Source: Streptomyces massasporeus (GTDB lineage Bacteria > Actinomycetota > Actinomycetes > Streptomycetales > Streptomycetaceae). Taken from it: a stretch of DNA of 64,000 bases. Position 1 is the first letter of the stretch; each line of letters begins with the position of its first letter. Positions 26,562-34,097 of this stretch are shown here, in pieces. The notes beneath the pieces were generated by a model that saw nothing but the letters and a program-made list of their open reading frames with translations, was not told where the DNA came from and ran no database searches. Position numbers and translations under genes: made by a program. The stretch is taken from positions 1 through 64,000 of the forward strand of contig NZ_BMSE01000001.1 in NCBI RefSeq assembly GCF_014648995.1. Reading direction: 5' to 3'.

Positions 26562-29156
26562 ATGGACAAGCGGTACGAGGTGTACGCGCTGGCCGACCAG
26601 CATTTCTACGAGACGCCGGACCGGCTGGCGCGGGGCGGCCAGGGGACGGCCGGCCACCTCTACGAGACGGCCCGCCGGCCGCTGCCGGAGGGCTGGGAGT
26701 CGGCCCGGATCGGCGACTGGCAGACCATGACGCCGCTCGGCCCGGACGGCGAACCGGTGCAGGGCCCGGCCCAGGGGTGGAAGATCCACGCCTCGGCGAC
26801 CCGGGCGAACGCCGAGGAGATCGCCCGGATCGTGTGGGACTACTGCGTTGAGCGGCGCGTCCCCTTCAAGTTCGTGCCGGGCCCGCACCTGCTCCACCTG
26901 CGCAACACCAAGTACGCGCCGCGTGACGGCAGCGGCAAGTTCGTCACCGTCTACCCGGCCGACGAGGAGCAGCTGCACCGGGTGCTGCGCGAGCTGGGCG
27001 CGCTGCTGGAGGGGTTCGAGGGGCCGTACATCCTCACCGACCTGCGCTGGGGCGAGGGCCCGCTGTACGTGCGCTACGGCGCCTTCGCGCGGGCGTTCGT
27101 CGTGGACGAGCGGGGCTCGCTGGTGCCGGCGGTGCGGGACGGCGAGGGGCGGCTGGTGCCGGACCGGCGGGCGCCGTCCTTCCAGGTGCCCGAGTGGGTG
27201 ACGCTCCCGGCGTTCCTCCAGCCGCATCTGGACGCGCGGAACGACACGACGACGGGTGAGCTGCCCTACCGCATCGAGAAGGCGCTGCACTTCTCCAACG
27301 GTGGCGGGGTGTACGCGGGCACCGACACCCGCGACGGGCGCAAGATCGTCCTCAAGGAGGGGCGGCCGCACGCGGGGCTGGCCTCGGACGGGGCCGACGC
27401 GATCGCCCGGCTGGAGCGGGAGAAGCAGGCGCTGGAGCAGGTGGCGGGCACGGGTGTGGTCCCGGAGGTGCGCGACTGGTTCGAGCTCGGCGGGCACCGT
27501 TTCCTGGTGATGGACTTCCTGGAGGGCCGTCCGCTCAACGCCTTCTTCGCGGAGCGGCATCCGCTGCTCACCCGGGAACCCGACGCGCAGGCCGTCGCCT
27601 CCTACACGGCATGGGCGCTGCGCATCCACCGCAGGGTGGAGGAGGCCGTGGCGGCGGTGCACGCCCGGGGCATCGTCTTCAACGACCTGCACGTCTTCAA
27701 CATCATGGTCGCCCCGGACGAGGAGACGGTGTTCCTCCTCGACTTCGAGGCCGCGGCCCCGGTCGGGGAGAACGGCCGTCAGGTCGTCGCCCACCCCGGG
27801 TTCTTCGCGCCGCCGGACCGCCGGGGCGCCGACATCGACCGCTATGCGCTGGCCTGTCTGCGGCTGGCCCTGTTCCTGCCCGTGACCACGCTGTTCGTGG
27901 TCGACCGCGGCAAGGCGGCACACCTGGCCGAGGTGATCGCGGAGCAGTTCCCGGACGTGCCGCGGGAGTTCCTCGACAAGGCGGTCACGGAGATCACCCG
28001 GGAGGTGTCCGGCCGTACGGTGGCCGCTCCCTCCGCGCCGGTGGACCCGGGCGACTGGCCGTACAGCCGCGACTCGATGGTCAAGGCCATCCTCGCCTCG
28101 GCCACTCCGGAGCGCGACGACCGGCTCTTCCCCGGCGATGTCGCGCAGTTCTCCGACGGTGGCGGGCTCGGGCTCGCCCACGGCGCCGCGGGGGTGCTGT
28201 TCGCGCTGGACGCGGCCGGCGCCGAGCGGTACGAGGAGGGCGAGCGCTGGCTGCTGGACCGGACGGCACCGGCCCCGGTCGGCACCCCGCTCGGGCTGTA
28301 CGACGGGCTCGCGGGCGTCGCCCTGGTCCTCGACCGGCTCGGGCACCGGCAGCGGGCGCTGGACCTGGTCGAGGGCATCCTCGCCGAGCGGTGGCAGAAC
28401 CTCTCGTCCGACCTGCACGGCGGACTGGCCGGGCTCGGCCTCGTCCTCGGGCACCTGGCCCGTACGACCGGCGAGGCGGAGCTGGGCGAGCGGGCCCACG
28501 AGGCCGCGCGGATCCTCGTCCAGCGGCTCACCGAGCCGGTGCCGGCCACGTCCCGGCAGCGCGCCGGACTGCTGCGCGGCGCGAGCGGCCCCGCGCTGCT
28601 CATGCTGCGGCAGTACGAGTGGACCGGCGAGGAGGCCTGGCTGGAGGCGGCGGCCGTGGCCCTGCGCCGGGACCTGGCGTCCTGCGTGACCCGCGAGAAC
28701 GGGTCGCTGGAGGTCGACGAGGGCTGGCGGACGCTGCCCTACCTCGGCGACGGCAGCGCGGGCCTCGGCATGGTCCTCGACGACCTCGTAACCCACTCCC
28801 CCGGCTTGGCCGGGGAGTTCGGGACGGCCCGCTCAGGGGTGATCACCGCCGCGACCTCGCGCTTCTACGCGCAGCCCGGCCTCTTCCAGGGCCGCGCCGG
28901 AATGATCCTGCACCTCAGCCGCACGACCGCGCCGGGCGCGACCGGGGACCGGCTGGCGGCGCAGATCGCCGGGCTCGGCTGGTTCGCGATGGCCTACCAG
29001 GGCCAACTGGCCTTCCCCGGGCACCAGATGATGCGGCTCTCCATGGACCTCGCCACCGGAACGGCAGGGTGCCTGCTGGCGCTCGGCGCGGCCCTCGACC
29101 CGGCGACCGACGCCCACCTGCCGTTCCTCCCGCCGCCGAGCAGGCGGCCCCACTGA
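26562..29156 (+). CDS. ramC: Class III lanthipeptide synthetase, SapB type
   Basis: An 864-residue LanKC enzyme: N-terminal lyase-like region (1-220), Ser/Thr kinase-like domain (~240-510) and LanC-like cyclase (~540-864). The kinase lysine is in KIVLKEG. The catalytic loop is 'GIVFNDLHVFN' (~373) and the metal motif is LLDFEAA. The LanC part has helical repeats such as 'LAHGAAGVLFAL' and 'LHGGLAGLGLVL', but I see no Cys-Cys-His zinc set, as expected for class III. It phosphorylates and dehydrates Ser residues of RamS and forms (methyl)lanthionine or labionin rings. ATG 26562 follows AGGAGGGGG. ramS starts 84 bp downstream. Confidence 0.93.
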   Translation: MDKRYEVYALADQHFYETPDRLARGGQGTAGHLYETARRPLPEGWESARIGDWQTMTPLGPDGEPVQGPAQGWKIHASATRANAEEIARIVWDYCVERRVPFKFVPGPHLLHLRNTKYAPRDGSGKFVTVYPADEEQLHRVLRELGALLEGFEGPYILTDLRWGEGPLYVRYGAFARAFVVDERGSLVPAVRDGEGRLVPDRRAPSFQVPEWVTLPAFLQPHLDARNDTTTGELPYRIEKALHFSNGGGVYAGTDTRDGRKIVLKEGRPHAGLASDGADAIARLEREKQALEQVAGTGVVPEVRDWFELGGHRFLVMDFLEGRPLNAFFAERHPLLTREPDAQAVASYTAWALRIHRRVEEAVAAVHARGIVFNDLHVFNIMVAPDEETVFLLDFEAAAPVGENGRQVVAHPGFFAPPDRRGADIDRYALACLRLALFLPVTTLFVVDRGKAAHLAEVIAEQFPDVPREFLDKAVTEITREVSGRTVAAPSAPVDPGDWPYSRDSMVKAILASATPERDDRLFPGDVAQFSDGGGLGLAHGAAGVLFALDAAGAERYEEGERWLLDRTAPAPVGTPLGLYDGLAGVALVLDRLGHRQRALDLVEGILAERWQNLSSDLHGGLAGLGLVLGHLARTTGEAELGERAHEAARILVQRLTEPVPATSRQRAGLLRGASGPALLMLRQYEWTGEEAWLEAAAVALRRDLASCVTRENGSLEVDEGWRTLPYLGDGSAGLGMVLDDLVTHSPGLAGEFGTARSGVITAATSRFYAQPGLFQGRAGMILHLSRTTAPGATGDRLAAQIAGLGWFAMAYQGQLAFPGHQMMRLSMDLATGTAGCLLALGAALDPATDAHLPFLPPPSRRPH

Positions 29157-29240
29157 CGCGGCTGCGCGATCCCGCGGAGTCGTGACACCACCCCGTCCCC
29201 ACGGATGACCACGGACGGACACCCAATGGAAGGACACACC

Positions 29241-29357
29241 ATGGCACTTCTCGACCTGCAGACCATCGAGACCGAAGAGCGCACGGACGGCGGCGGCAAC
29301 AGCACCGTGAGCCTGCTCTCCTGCATCAGCGCCGCGAGCGTTCTGCTCTGTCTCTGA
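29241..29357 (+). CDS. ramS: SapB/AmfS-type lanthipeptide precursor
   Basis: A 38-residue precursor. The leader MALLDLQTIET matches the SapB/AmfS class start (xxLLDLQ). The core region contains two perfect Ser-x2-Ser-x3-Cys motifs, STVSLLSC and SAASVLLC, the spacing seen in SapB-type peptides with two rings. The product should be a hydrophobic, surface-active peptide that lowers surface tension so aerial hyphae can grow. The ATG at 29241 has GGAAGGAC upstream. It sits between the synthetase and the ABC genes. Compared with SapB as I remember it, the C-terminal ring segment is more hydrophobic and ends directly in CL. Confidence 0.93.
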   Translation: MALLDLQTIETEERTDGGGNSTVSLLSCISAASVLLCL

Positions 29358-29372
29358 CCTGCGGTCTGCTCG

Positions 29373-29413
29373 CTCCGGGCGGCTCCCTCCCTTCGGGGAG
29401 GGGCCGCCCGGGG
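29373..29413 (+). terminator. UUCG-capped hairpin between ramS and ramA
   Basis: A 7-bp inner stem (CCCTCCC region) closed by TTCG, a single-base bulge, then about 11 more pairs including one G-T. It starts 16 bp after the ramS stop. It is probably a partial terminator giving much more precursor mRNA than exporter mRNA. Confidence 0.75.
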
Positions 29414-29439
29414 TCCTTCCCGCCCCAGGAAAGGCCCGT

Positions 29440-31386
29440 ATGACCTCGCGCGGCGACGACGACCCGGCGGCCGGACACGCGCGCACCCTGCTGCGCGCGG
29501 CCACCCGGTACAGCGGGGCGCGCTGCCTGGCGCTGTGCCTGGTGAGCATCGCCGCCACGGGTGCCGGGCTGCTGCTGCCGGCCGCGCTGGGCCGGGCCCT
29601 CGACCTTCTGCTGGCGCACGCCCCCGCCACCCGCTGGGTGCTCTGCTGCGCCGGCCTCGTCCTGCTGCTCGGTCTGCTCGACGCGGTCCAGACCGTCCTC
29701 ACCGGCACCGTCGACGCCCGTACCACCGCGTGGCTGCGCCGCCGCCTGACCGGGCACGTCCTGGGCGTCGGCCCGCGCGCCGCGGACCGCTTCGGCTCCG
29801 GTGACCTCGTCGCCCGCCTGGTCGGCAACGCCGCCGAGGCGGGGACCACACCGGCGGCCCGGGCGGCGCTCGTGGCCGCACTCGCCGGCCCCGTCGGCGG
29901 GGTGGTCGCGCTGGGTCTGATCGACGGGTGGCTCGCGGCCGTGTTCCTCGCCGGAGCCCCCGTGCTGGCCCTTCTCCTGCGCGCCGTCTCCCGTGACACC
30001 TCCGAGAGCGCGTCGCGCTACCAGCGGGCCCAGGGCCGGATCGCGGCCGCGCTGGCGGAGGCCGTCGAGGGCGTGCGCACCGTCCGGGCGGCCGGCACGG
30101 AAGGCCGGGAGACGGCCCGGGTGCTGCGGCCGCTGCCCGATCTGTCCCGGGCCGGGCACCGCATGTGGCGGGTGCAGGGGCGGGCCGCGGCCCGGGCGGT
30201 CGCCGTGGCACCGCTGCTGCAACTCGCGGTCGTCGCCGTGGCCGGGGTGCTGCTCACCCGGGACCGGCTCTCGGTCGGCGAGGTGCTCGCGGCCTCCCGG
30301 TACGCGGTGCTCGCGACGGGCGTCGGTGTGCTGGTCGGCCGGCTCGCGGGCCTGGCGCGGGCCCGGGCCGCGGCCCGGCGCCTCGGCGAGGTCGGGACCG
30401 AGCCCGCCACCGTGTACGGCACCCGCGGGCTGCCCGACGGCCCCGGGCGGCTGGAGCTGCGCGGGGTGACGGCCCGGCGCGGCGGACGCACCGTGCTGGA
30501 CGGGGTGGATCTCGACGTGCCGGGCGGCACGACCCTGGCCGTCGTCGGCCGGTCCGGCGCGGGCAAGTCGCTGCTGGCCGCGCTCGCCGGACGGCTGGCC
30601 GATCCGGACGCGGGCGAGGTGCTCCTCGACGGGGTGCCGCTGCGCGAGCTGCCGCACGACGCCCTGCGCGGCGCCGTCGGTTACGCCTTCGCCCGCCCCG
30701 CCCTCCTCGGTGGCACGGTCGGGCGGGCGATCGGCCTCGGCCTGCCGTCACCCTCCCCCGGCCTGGTCCGGGAGGCGGCCCGCACGGCCCTCGCCGACGA
30801 CTTCGTCCGACGCCTCCCCGACGGATACGACACGCCCGTCGCCGACGCCCCGCGCTCCGGCGGCGAGACCCAACGGCTCGGTCTCGCCCGGGCGTTCGCG
30901 CACGGTGGCCGGCTGCTGATCCTCGACGACGCCCTCTCCAGCCTCGACACGGTGACGGAACGCCGCATCACCGACGCCCTGTTCGGCGACGGGCCGGGCG
31001 CCACCCGGCTGCTGGTCGCCCACCGCGGCGCGACGGCCGCGTGCGCCGACGCCGTGGCGTGGCTGGACGGGGGGCGGGTGCGGGCGGTGGGGCGGCACGA
31101 GGAGTTGTGGCGGCTCGCGGAGTACCGGGCGGTGTTCGGGGACGGCGCGGGCCCCGACGGCACAGGCGCGAACGACGGGGCGGGGCTCGAAGACGGCACG
31201 GACCCCGACGGCACGGACGCGAACGACGGGGCGGTGTTCGGAAACGACGCGGACCCCGACAGCACGGATGACGACGGCGGTGCGCGGCCGGACCCGGACA
31301 CCCGGGACGGGACGAGCGGGGAGAGCGACGTGGCGGGTACGGACGGCCGGAGCGGCGCGGATGCCGGGGAGGGGGCGCTGACATGA
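29440..31386 (+). CDS. ramA: SapB-locus ABC transporter, half 1, with a repetitive acidic tail
   Basis: A 648-residue ABC half-transporter: six-helix membrane domain (~20-310), then the nucleotide-binding domain with Walker A GRSGAGKSLL (~370), signature SGGETQRLGLA (~473) and Walker B LLILDDALSS. With RamB it should export processed SapB-type peptide. The protein continues about 80 residues past the usual end (EYRAVFGDG) into an Asp/Gly/Thr-rich tail built of 17-residue repeats. The stop overlaps the ramB start (ATGA). Confidence 0.9.
   Translation: MTSRGDDDPAAGHARTLLRAATRYSGARCLALCLVSIAATGAGLLLPAALGRALDLLLAHAPATRWVLCCAGLVLLLGLLDAVQTVLTGTVDARTTAWLRRRLTGHVLGVGPRAADRFGSGDLVARLVGNAAEAGTTPAARAALVAALAGPVGGVVALGLIDGWLAAVFLAGAPVLALLLRAVSRDTSESASRYQRAQGRIAAALAEAVEGVRTVRAAGTEGRETARVLRPLPDLSRAGHRMWRVQGRAAARAVAVAPLLQLAVVAVAGVLLTRDRLSVGEVLAASRYAVLATGVGVLVGRLAGLARARAAARRLGEVGTEPATVYGTRGLPDGPGRLELRGVTARRGGRTVLDGVDLDVPGGTTLAVVGRSGAGKSLLAALAGRLADPDAGEVLLDGVPLRELPHDALRGAVGYAFARPALLGGTVGRAIGLGLPSPSPGLVREAARTALADDFVRRLPDGYDTPVADAPRSGGETQRLGLARAFAHGGRLLILDDALSSLDTVTERRITDALFGDGPGATRLLVAHRGATAACADAVAWLDGGRVRAVGRHEELWRLAEYRAVFGDGAGPDGTGANDGAGLEDGTDPDGTDANDGAVFGNDADPDSTDDDGGARPDPDTRDGTSGESDVAGTDGRSGADAGEGALT
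31152..31304 (+). repeat. 51-bp tandem repeat encoding the RamA tail
   Basis: Repeat units begin at 31152, 31203 and 31254, a 51-bp (17-codon) period. The first 32 bases of units 1 and 2 differ at two positions. The units encode PDGTGANDGAG..., PDGTDANDGAV... and PDSTDDDGGA.... Confidence 0.8.
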
Positions 31387-33326
31387 CGGCCCGGATCCGT
31401 GCGCGCGGACGGAGTGGGCGGGACGCTGACACGGCCGCCGACGCCCCGGCGGGAGCCGCCCTCCCCACCCGGGGCCTGCGTTTCCTGCTGGCCCGCCGGC
31501 GGGTCCTGCTGCGGCTCACCGCCTGGTCCGTGCTGGAGACCGGGCAGACCTTCCTCATCGGGTACGGGCCCGCCCGCGCCCTGGACGAGGGGTTCCTGCG
31601 CGGGCGGGCGGATGTCGGACTGGTCTGGCTGGCCGTGACCGGACTGGGCGTCCTGCTCGGCGCGTACGGGACCGCCCGGGTCTACGCCGCCGTCGCCGCG
31701 CTGGTCGAACCGCTCCGGGACCGGCTCGTGGAACGGGTGGTCACGCGCGGGGTGCGGACCGGGGACGCGGGTTCCCTGTCCGGGCTCACCCAGCAGGTGG
31801 AGGTCGCCCGGGACACCTTCGCCGGACTGGTCATGGTCTCCCGCTCCTTCGTGTTCACCGCCGCCGGTGCCCTGGCCGGCCTGTTCACGCTCGCCCCGCC
31901 GCTCCTGCTGGTCGTGGGGCCGCCCCTGGCCGTCGGCATGGCGCTGTTCGCCGTGACGCTGCGACCACTCGCGAGACGGCAGGAGACGTTCCTCGTCGCC
32001 GACGAGGCCCTCGCCGGTGACCTCGGCGCCGTCGGCCCGGGCCTGCGGGACATCACGGCGACCGGCGCGGAAGCGGACATCGCCGCCGGCACCGGGGAAC
32101 GGGTCGAGGCGGAACTGCGGGCGGCGCGCGCCCTGGCCCACTGGGGGGTGCTGCGCGTGGCGTCCCTGACGATCGGCGGCCAGCTGCCGATCGTGCTGCT
32201 GCTCGCCGCCGGACCCTGGCTCCTGTCCCACGGCGTCACCGCGGGTGCCCTGGTCGGCGCCCTCGCCTACGTCACCCAGTCCCTGCTCCCGGCCCTGCGC
32301 AACCTGATCCACGGCCTGGGCACGAGCGGCTCCCGCCTGACGGTGGTGCTGCGCAGGCTGGCCGGGACGGACACCGGCACACCCCGCCCACCGGAGAGCC
32401 GGCCCGGGCCTTCGGGCACCACCGCGGACCACGGCACCCCGCCCCCCGCCTTCTCCCTCGCCTCCGTCACGTTCGCCTACGGTCCCGCCAGCGCACCCGT
32501 CGTCCGGGATCTCGATCTCGCCCTCCCTCCCGGCGCGCACCTGGCCGTCGTGGGTCCCAGCGGCGCCGGCAAGTCCACGCTCACCGCGCTCGTGGCGGGG
32601 CTGCTCGCCCCCTCGCACGGCACGATCCGGGTCGCTGGACACCCCGTGCCCGGCCCGGAGGCCGCCGCCGAGCGGGTGCTCATCCCGCAGGAGGCGTACG
32701 TCTTCAGCGGCACCCTGGCCGAGAACCTCGCGTACCTGCGGCCCGATCGGGTGCCCGCGGAGGAGTTGCTGGCCGCGGCCGAGGCGGTCGGGCTCACCCC
32801 GCTGGCCGAGCGGCTCGGAGGGCTCGACGCCCGGGTCGATCCGGCGACGCTGTCGGCCGGCGAACGGCAGCTGGTCGCACTGACCCGGGCCTATCTGTCG
32901 TACGCCCCGCTCGCCCTGCTGGACGAGGCGACCTGCCATCTGGACCCAGGGACGGAGGAGCGGGCGGAGCGGGCGTTCGCCGCGCGGCCGGGCGGGACCC
33001 TGGTGGTCGTGGCCCACCGCATCAGCTCGGCCCGCCGCGCCGGCCGGGTCCTGGTGATGGATGGCCGGAGCACGGCGTACGGCGATCATGAGGAGCTGAT
33101 GCGGTCCTCGGCGCTGTACCGGGACCTCGTGGGGAACTGGACTCCCGCACCGGCCCGGCGCGGGTCAGAGCCAGCCCTGGCCCTGGGAGATGCGTATCGC
33201 GTCGATGCGGTTGCGGGCCCCGGTCTTGCGGGTGATGGCCGCCATGTAGTTGCGCACCGTCCCGTGGGACAGGTGCAGGCTCCCGGCGATCTCCGCGATG
33301 GAGGCTCCCTCGGCCGCGAGGGATAG
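31383..33326 (+). CDS. ramB: SapB-locus ABC transporter, half 2
   Basis: A 647-residue ABC half-transporter with an N-terminal membrane domain and an NBD containing GPSGAGKSTL (~389), the signature LSAGERQLVAL (~490, with SAGE in place of SGGQ) and LALLDEATCHLD (~510). It pairs with RamA. The recognisable domain ends near LVGNWTPAP, but the frame stays open for about 50 more residues, so the last 162 nt overlap the 3' end of ramR on the other strand. The extension looks low-complexity and may result from loss of an earlier stop. Confidence 0.88.
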   Translation: MTARIRARGRSGRDADTAADAPAGAALPTRGLRFLLARRRVLLRLTAWSVLETGQTFLIGYGPARALDEGFLRGRADVGLVWLAVTGLGVLLGAYGTARVYAAVAALVEPLRDRLVERVVTRGVRTGDAGSLSGLTQQVEVARDTFAGLVMVSRSFVFTAAGALAGLFTLAPPLLLVVGPPLAVGMALFAVTLRPLARRQETFLVADEALAGDLGAVGPGLRDITATGAEADIAAGTGERVEAELRAARALAHWGVLRVASLTIGGQLPIVLLLAAGPWLLSHGVTAGALVGALAYVTQSLLPALRNLIHGLGTSGSRLTVVLRRLAGTDTGTPRPPESRPGPSGTTADHGTPPPAFSLASVTFAYGPASAPVVRDLDLALPPGAHLAVVGPSGAGKSTLTALVAGLLAPSHGTIRVAGHPVPGPEAAAERVLIPQEAYVFSGTLAENLAYLRPDRVPAEELLAAAEAVGLTPLAERLGGLDARVDPATLSAGERQLVALTRAYLSYAPLALLDEATCHLDPGTEERAERAFAARPGGTLVVVAHRISSARRAGRVLVMDGRSTAYGDHEELMRSSALYRDLVGNWTPAPARRGSEPALALGDAYRVDAVAGPGLAGDGRHVVAHRPVGQVQAPGDLRDGGSLGREG

Positions 33327-33773
33327 CACGCTCAGTTCTCTTCGGGTCAGCGGCATCTCCGCCGCCTGGAGGAACCCGAAGCCCAGCGAGTCGTTGACGA
33401 AACGTTCCCCCTCGGCAACGCGACGGATCCCGCGCAGCAGATTCTGCGGGGATCCCTCCTTGTCCACGTAGCCGAGCGCCCCCGCCTCGGCCGCCCGCTT
33501 CAGCAGGCCCGGCCGGTTCGCGCTGGCGAGCACCAGTAATCGGGGGCGCACGCGCTCCGGGCCCGGCCGGCACAGTTCGCCCAGCGGTGGGATGCCGTAG
33601 GAGTCCGCGCACTCCAGGTCCGCCGCGCACACGTCCGGCCGAACCGACCGCACCGTACCCGGCGCGCCGCGCCACGACGTGTCGTGCACCGCCAGGTCGG
33701 TCTCCCGCCGCAGCCACTCCGCCAGCACCGACCGCACCAGACACTCGTCGTGCACCAGAAGCACCCGGATCAC
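33165..33773 (-). CDS. ramR: SapB-locus response regulator (LuxR/NarL family)
   Basis: A 202-residue regulator: receiver-like domain (1-120) and a LuxR HTH (~140-200) with 'PLTRRELSVLSLAAEGASIA' and 'LHLSHGTVRNYMAAITRKTG'. The phosphoacceptor position is filled by Asp52 (PDVCAADLE) and a Lys in VDKEGS is present, but the acidic pocket is reduced (VHDE). No histidine kinase gene is adjacent, as in other ram/amf loci. Residue Leu79 is encoded by TTA (complement 33537-33539), so translation should need the bldA tRNA. GTG 33773 is chosen, with GGAGGGG upstream. It is expected to activate ramC. Confidence 0.92.
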   Translation of the reverse strand: MIRVLLVHDECLVRSVLAEWLRRETDLAVHDTSWRGAPGTVRSVRPDVCAADLECADSYGIPPLGELCRPGPERVRPRLLVLASANRPGLLKRAAEAGALGYVDKEGSPQNLLRGIRRVAEGERFVNDSLGFGFLQAAEMPLTRRELSVLSLAAEGASIAEIAGSLHLSHGTVRNYMAAITRKTGARNRIDAIRISQGQGWL

Positions 33774-34097
33774 TGCCACCCCTCCGCTCGACCTACGCCC
33801 CCTCGTCTGTTGAGCGCGTGCCCCATTGTTCGCGACCGTGACCCAGCGTGGGCGCGGAGAACCGGCCATCAGGGTGCGCGGGGGCGCACGCCCAGCGCCC
33901 ATACGCCCGGCCACGCTTCGACTACGGGGGCATGGGTCGGGACAGTCGGGGTAAGCGGGCGCTTCCGACGGGGCCGGAGCGCATGTGACCGTCGGTAACC
34001 AGGCCTGTCGCGGAACCGCTCGTCGTGCGGGACCGGCCGTCAGGGGGGAGATTTGTTCCTGGACCCGGTCGCGCGGCCGTGCGAGGAGGTGGTCGGC
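33774..34097. other. Intergenic region between ramR and a divergent phosphatase gene
   Basis: About 320 bp without a convincing gene. It holds a GTGCGC-GGGG-GCGCAC inverted repeat (33874-33889) and the ribosome binding site AGGAGG of the phosphatase gene (34084-34089). No clear promoter hexamers were identified. Confidence 0.5.
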
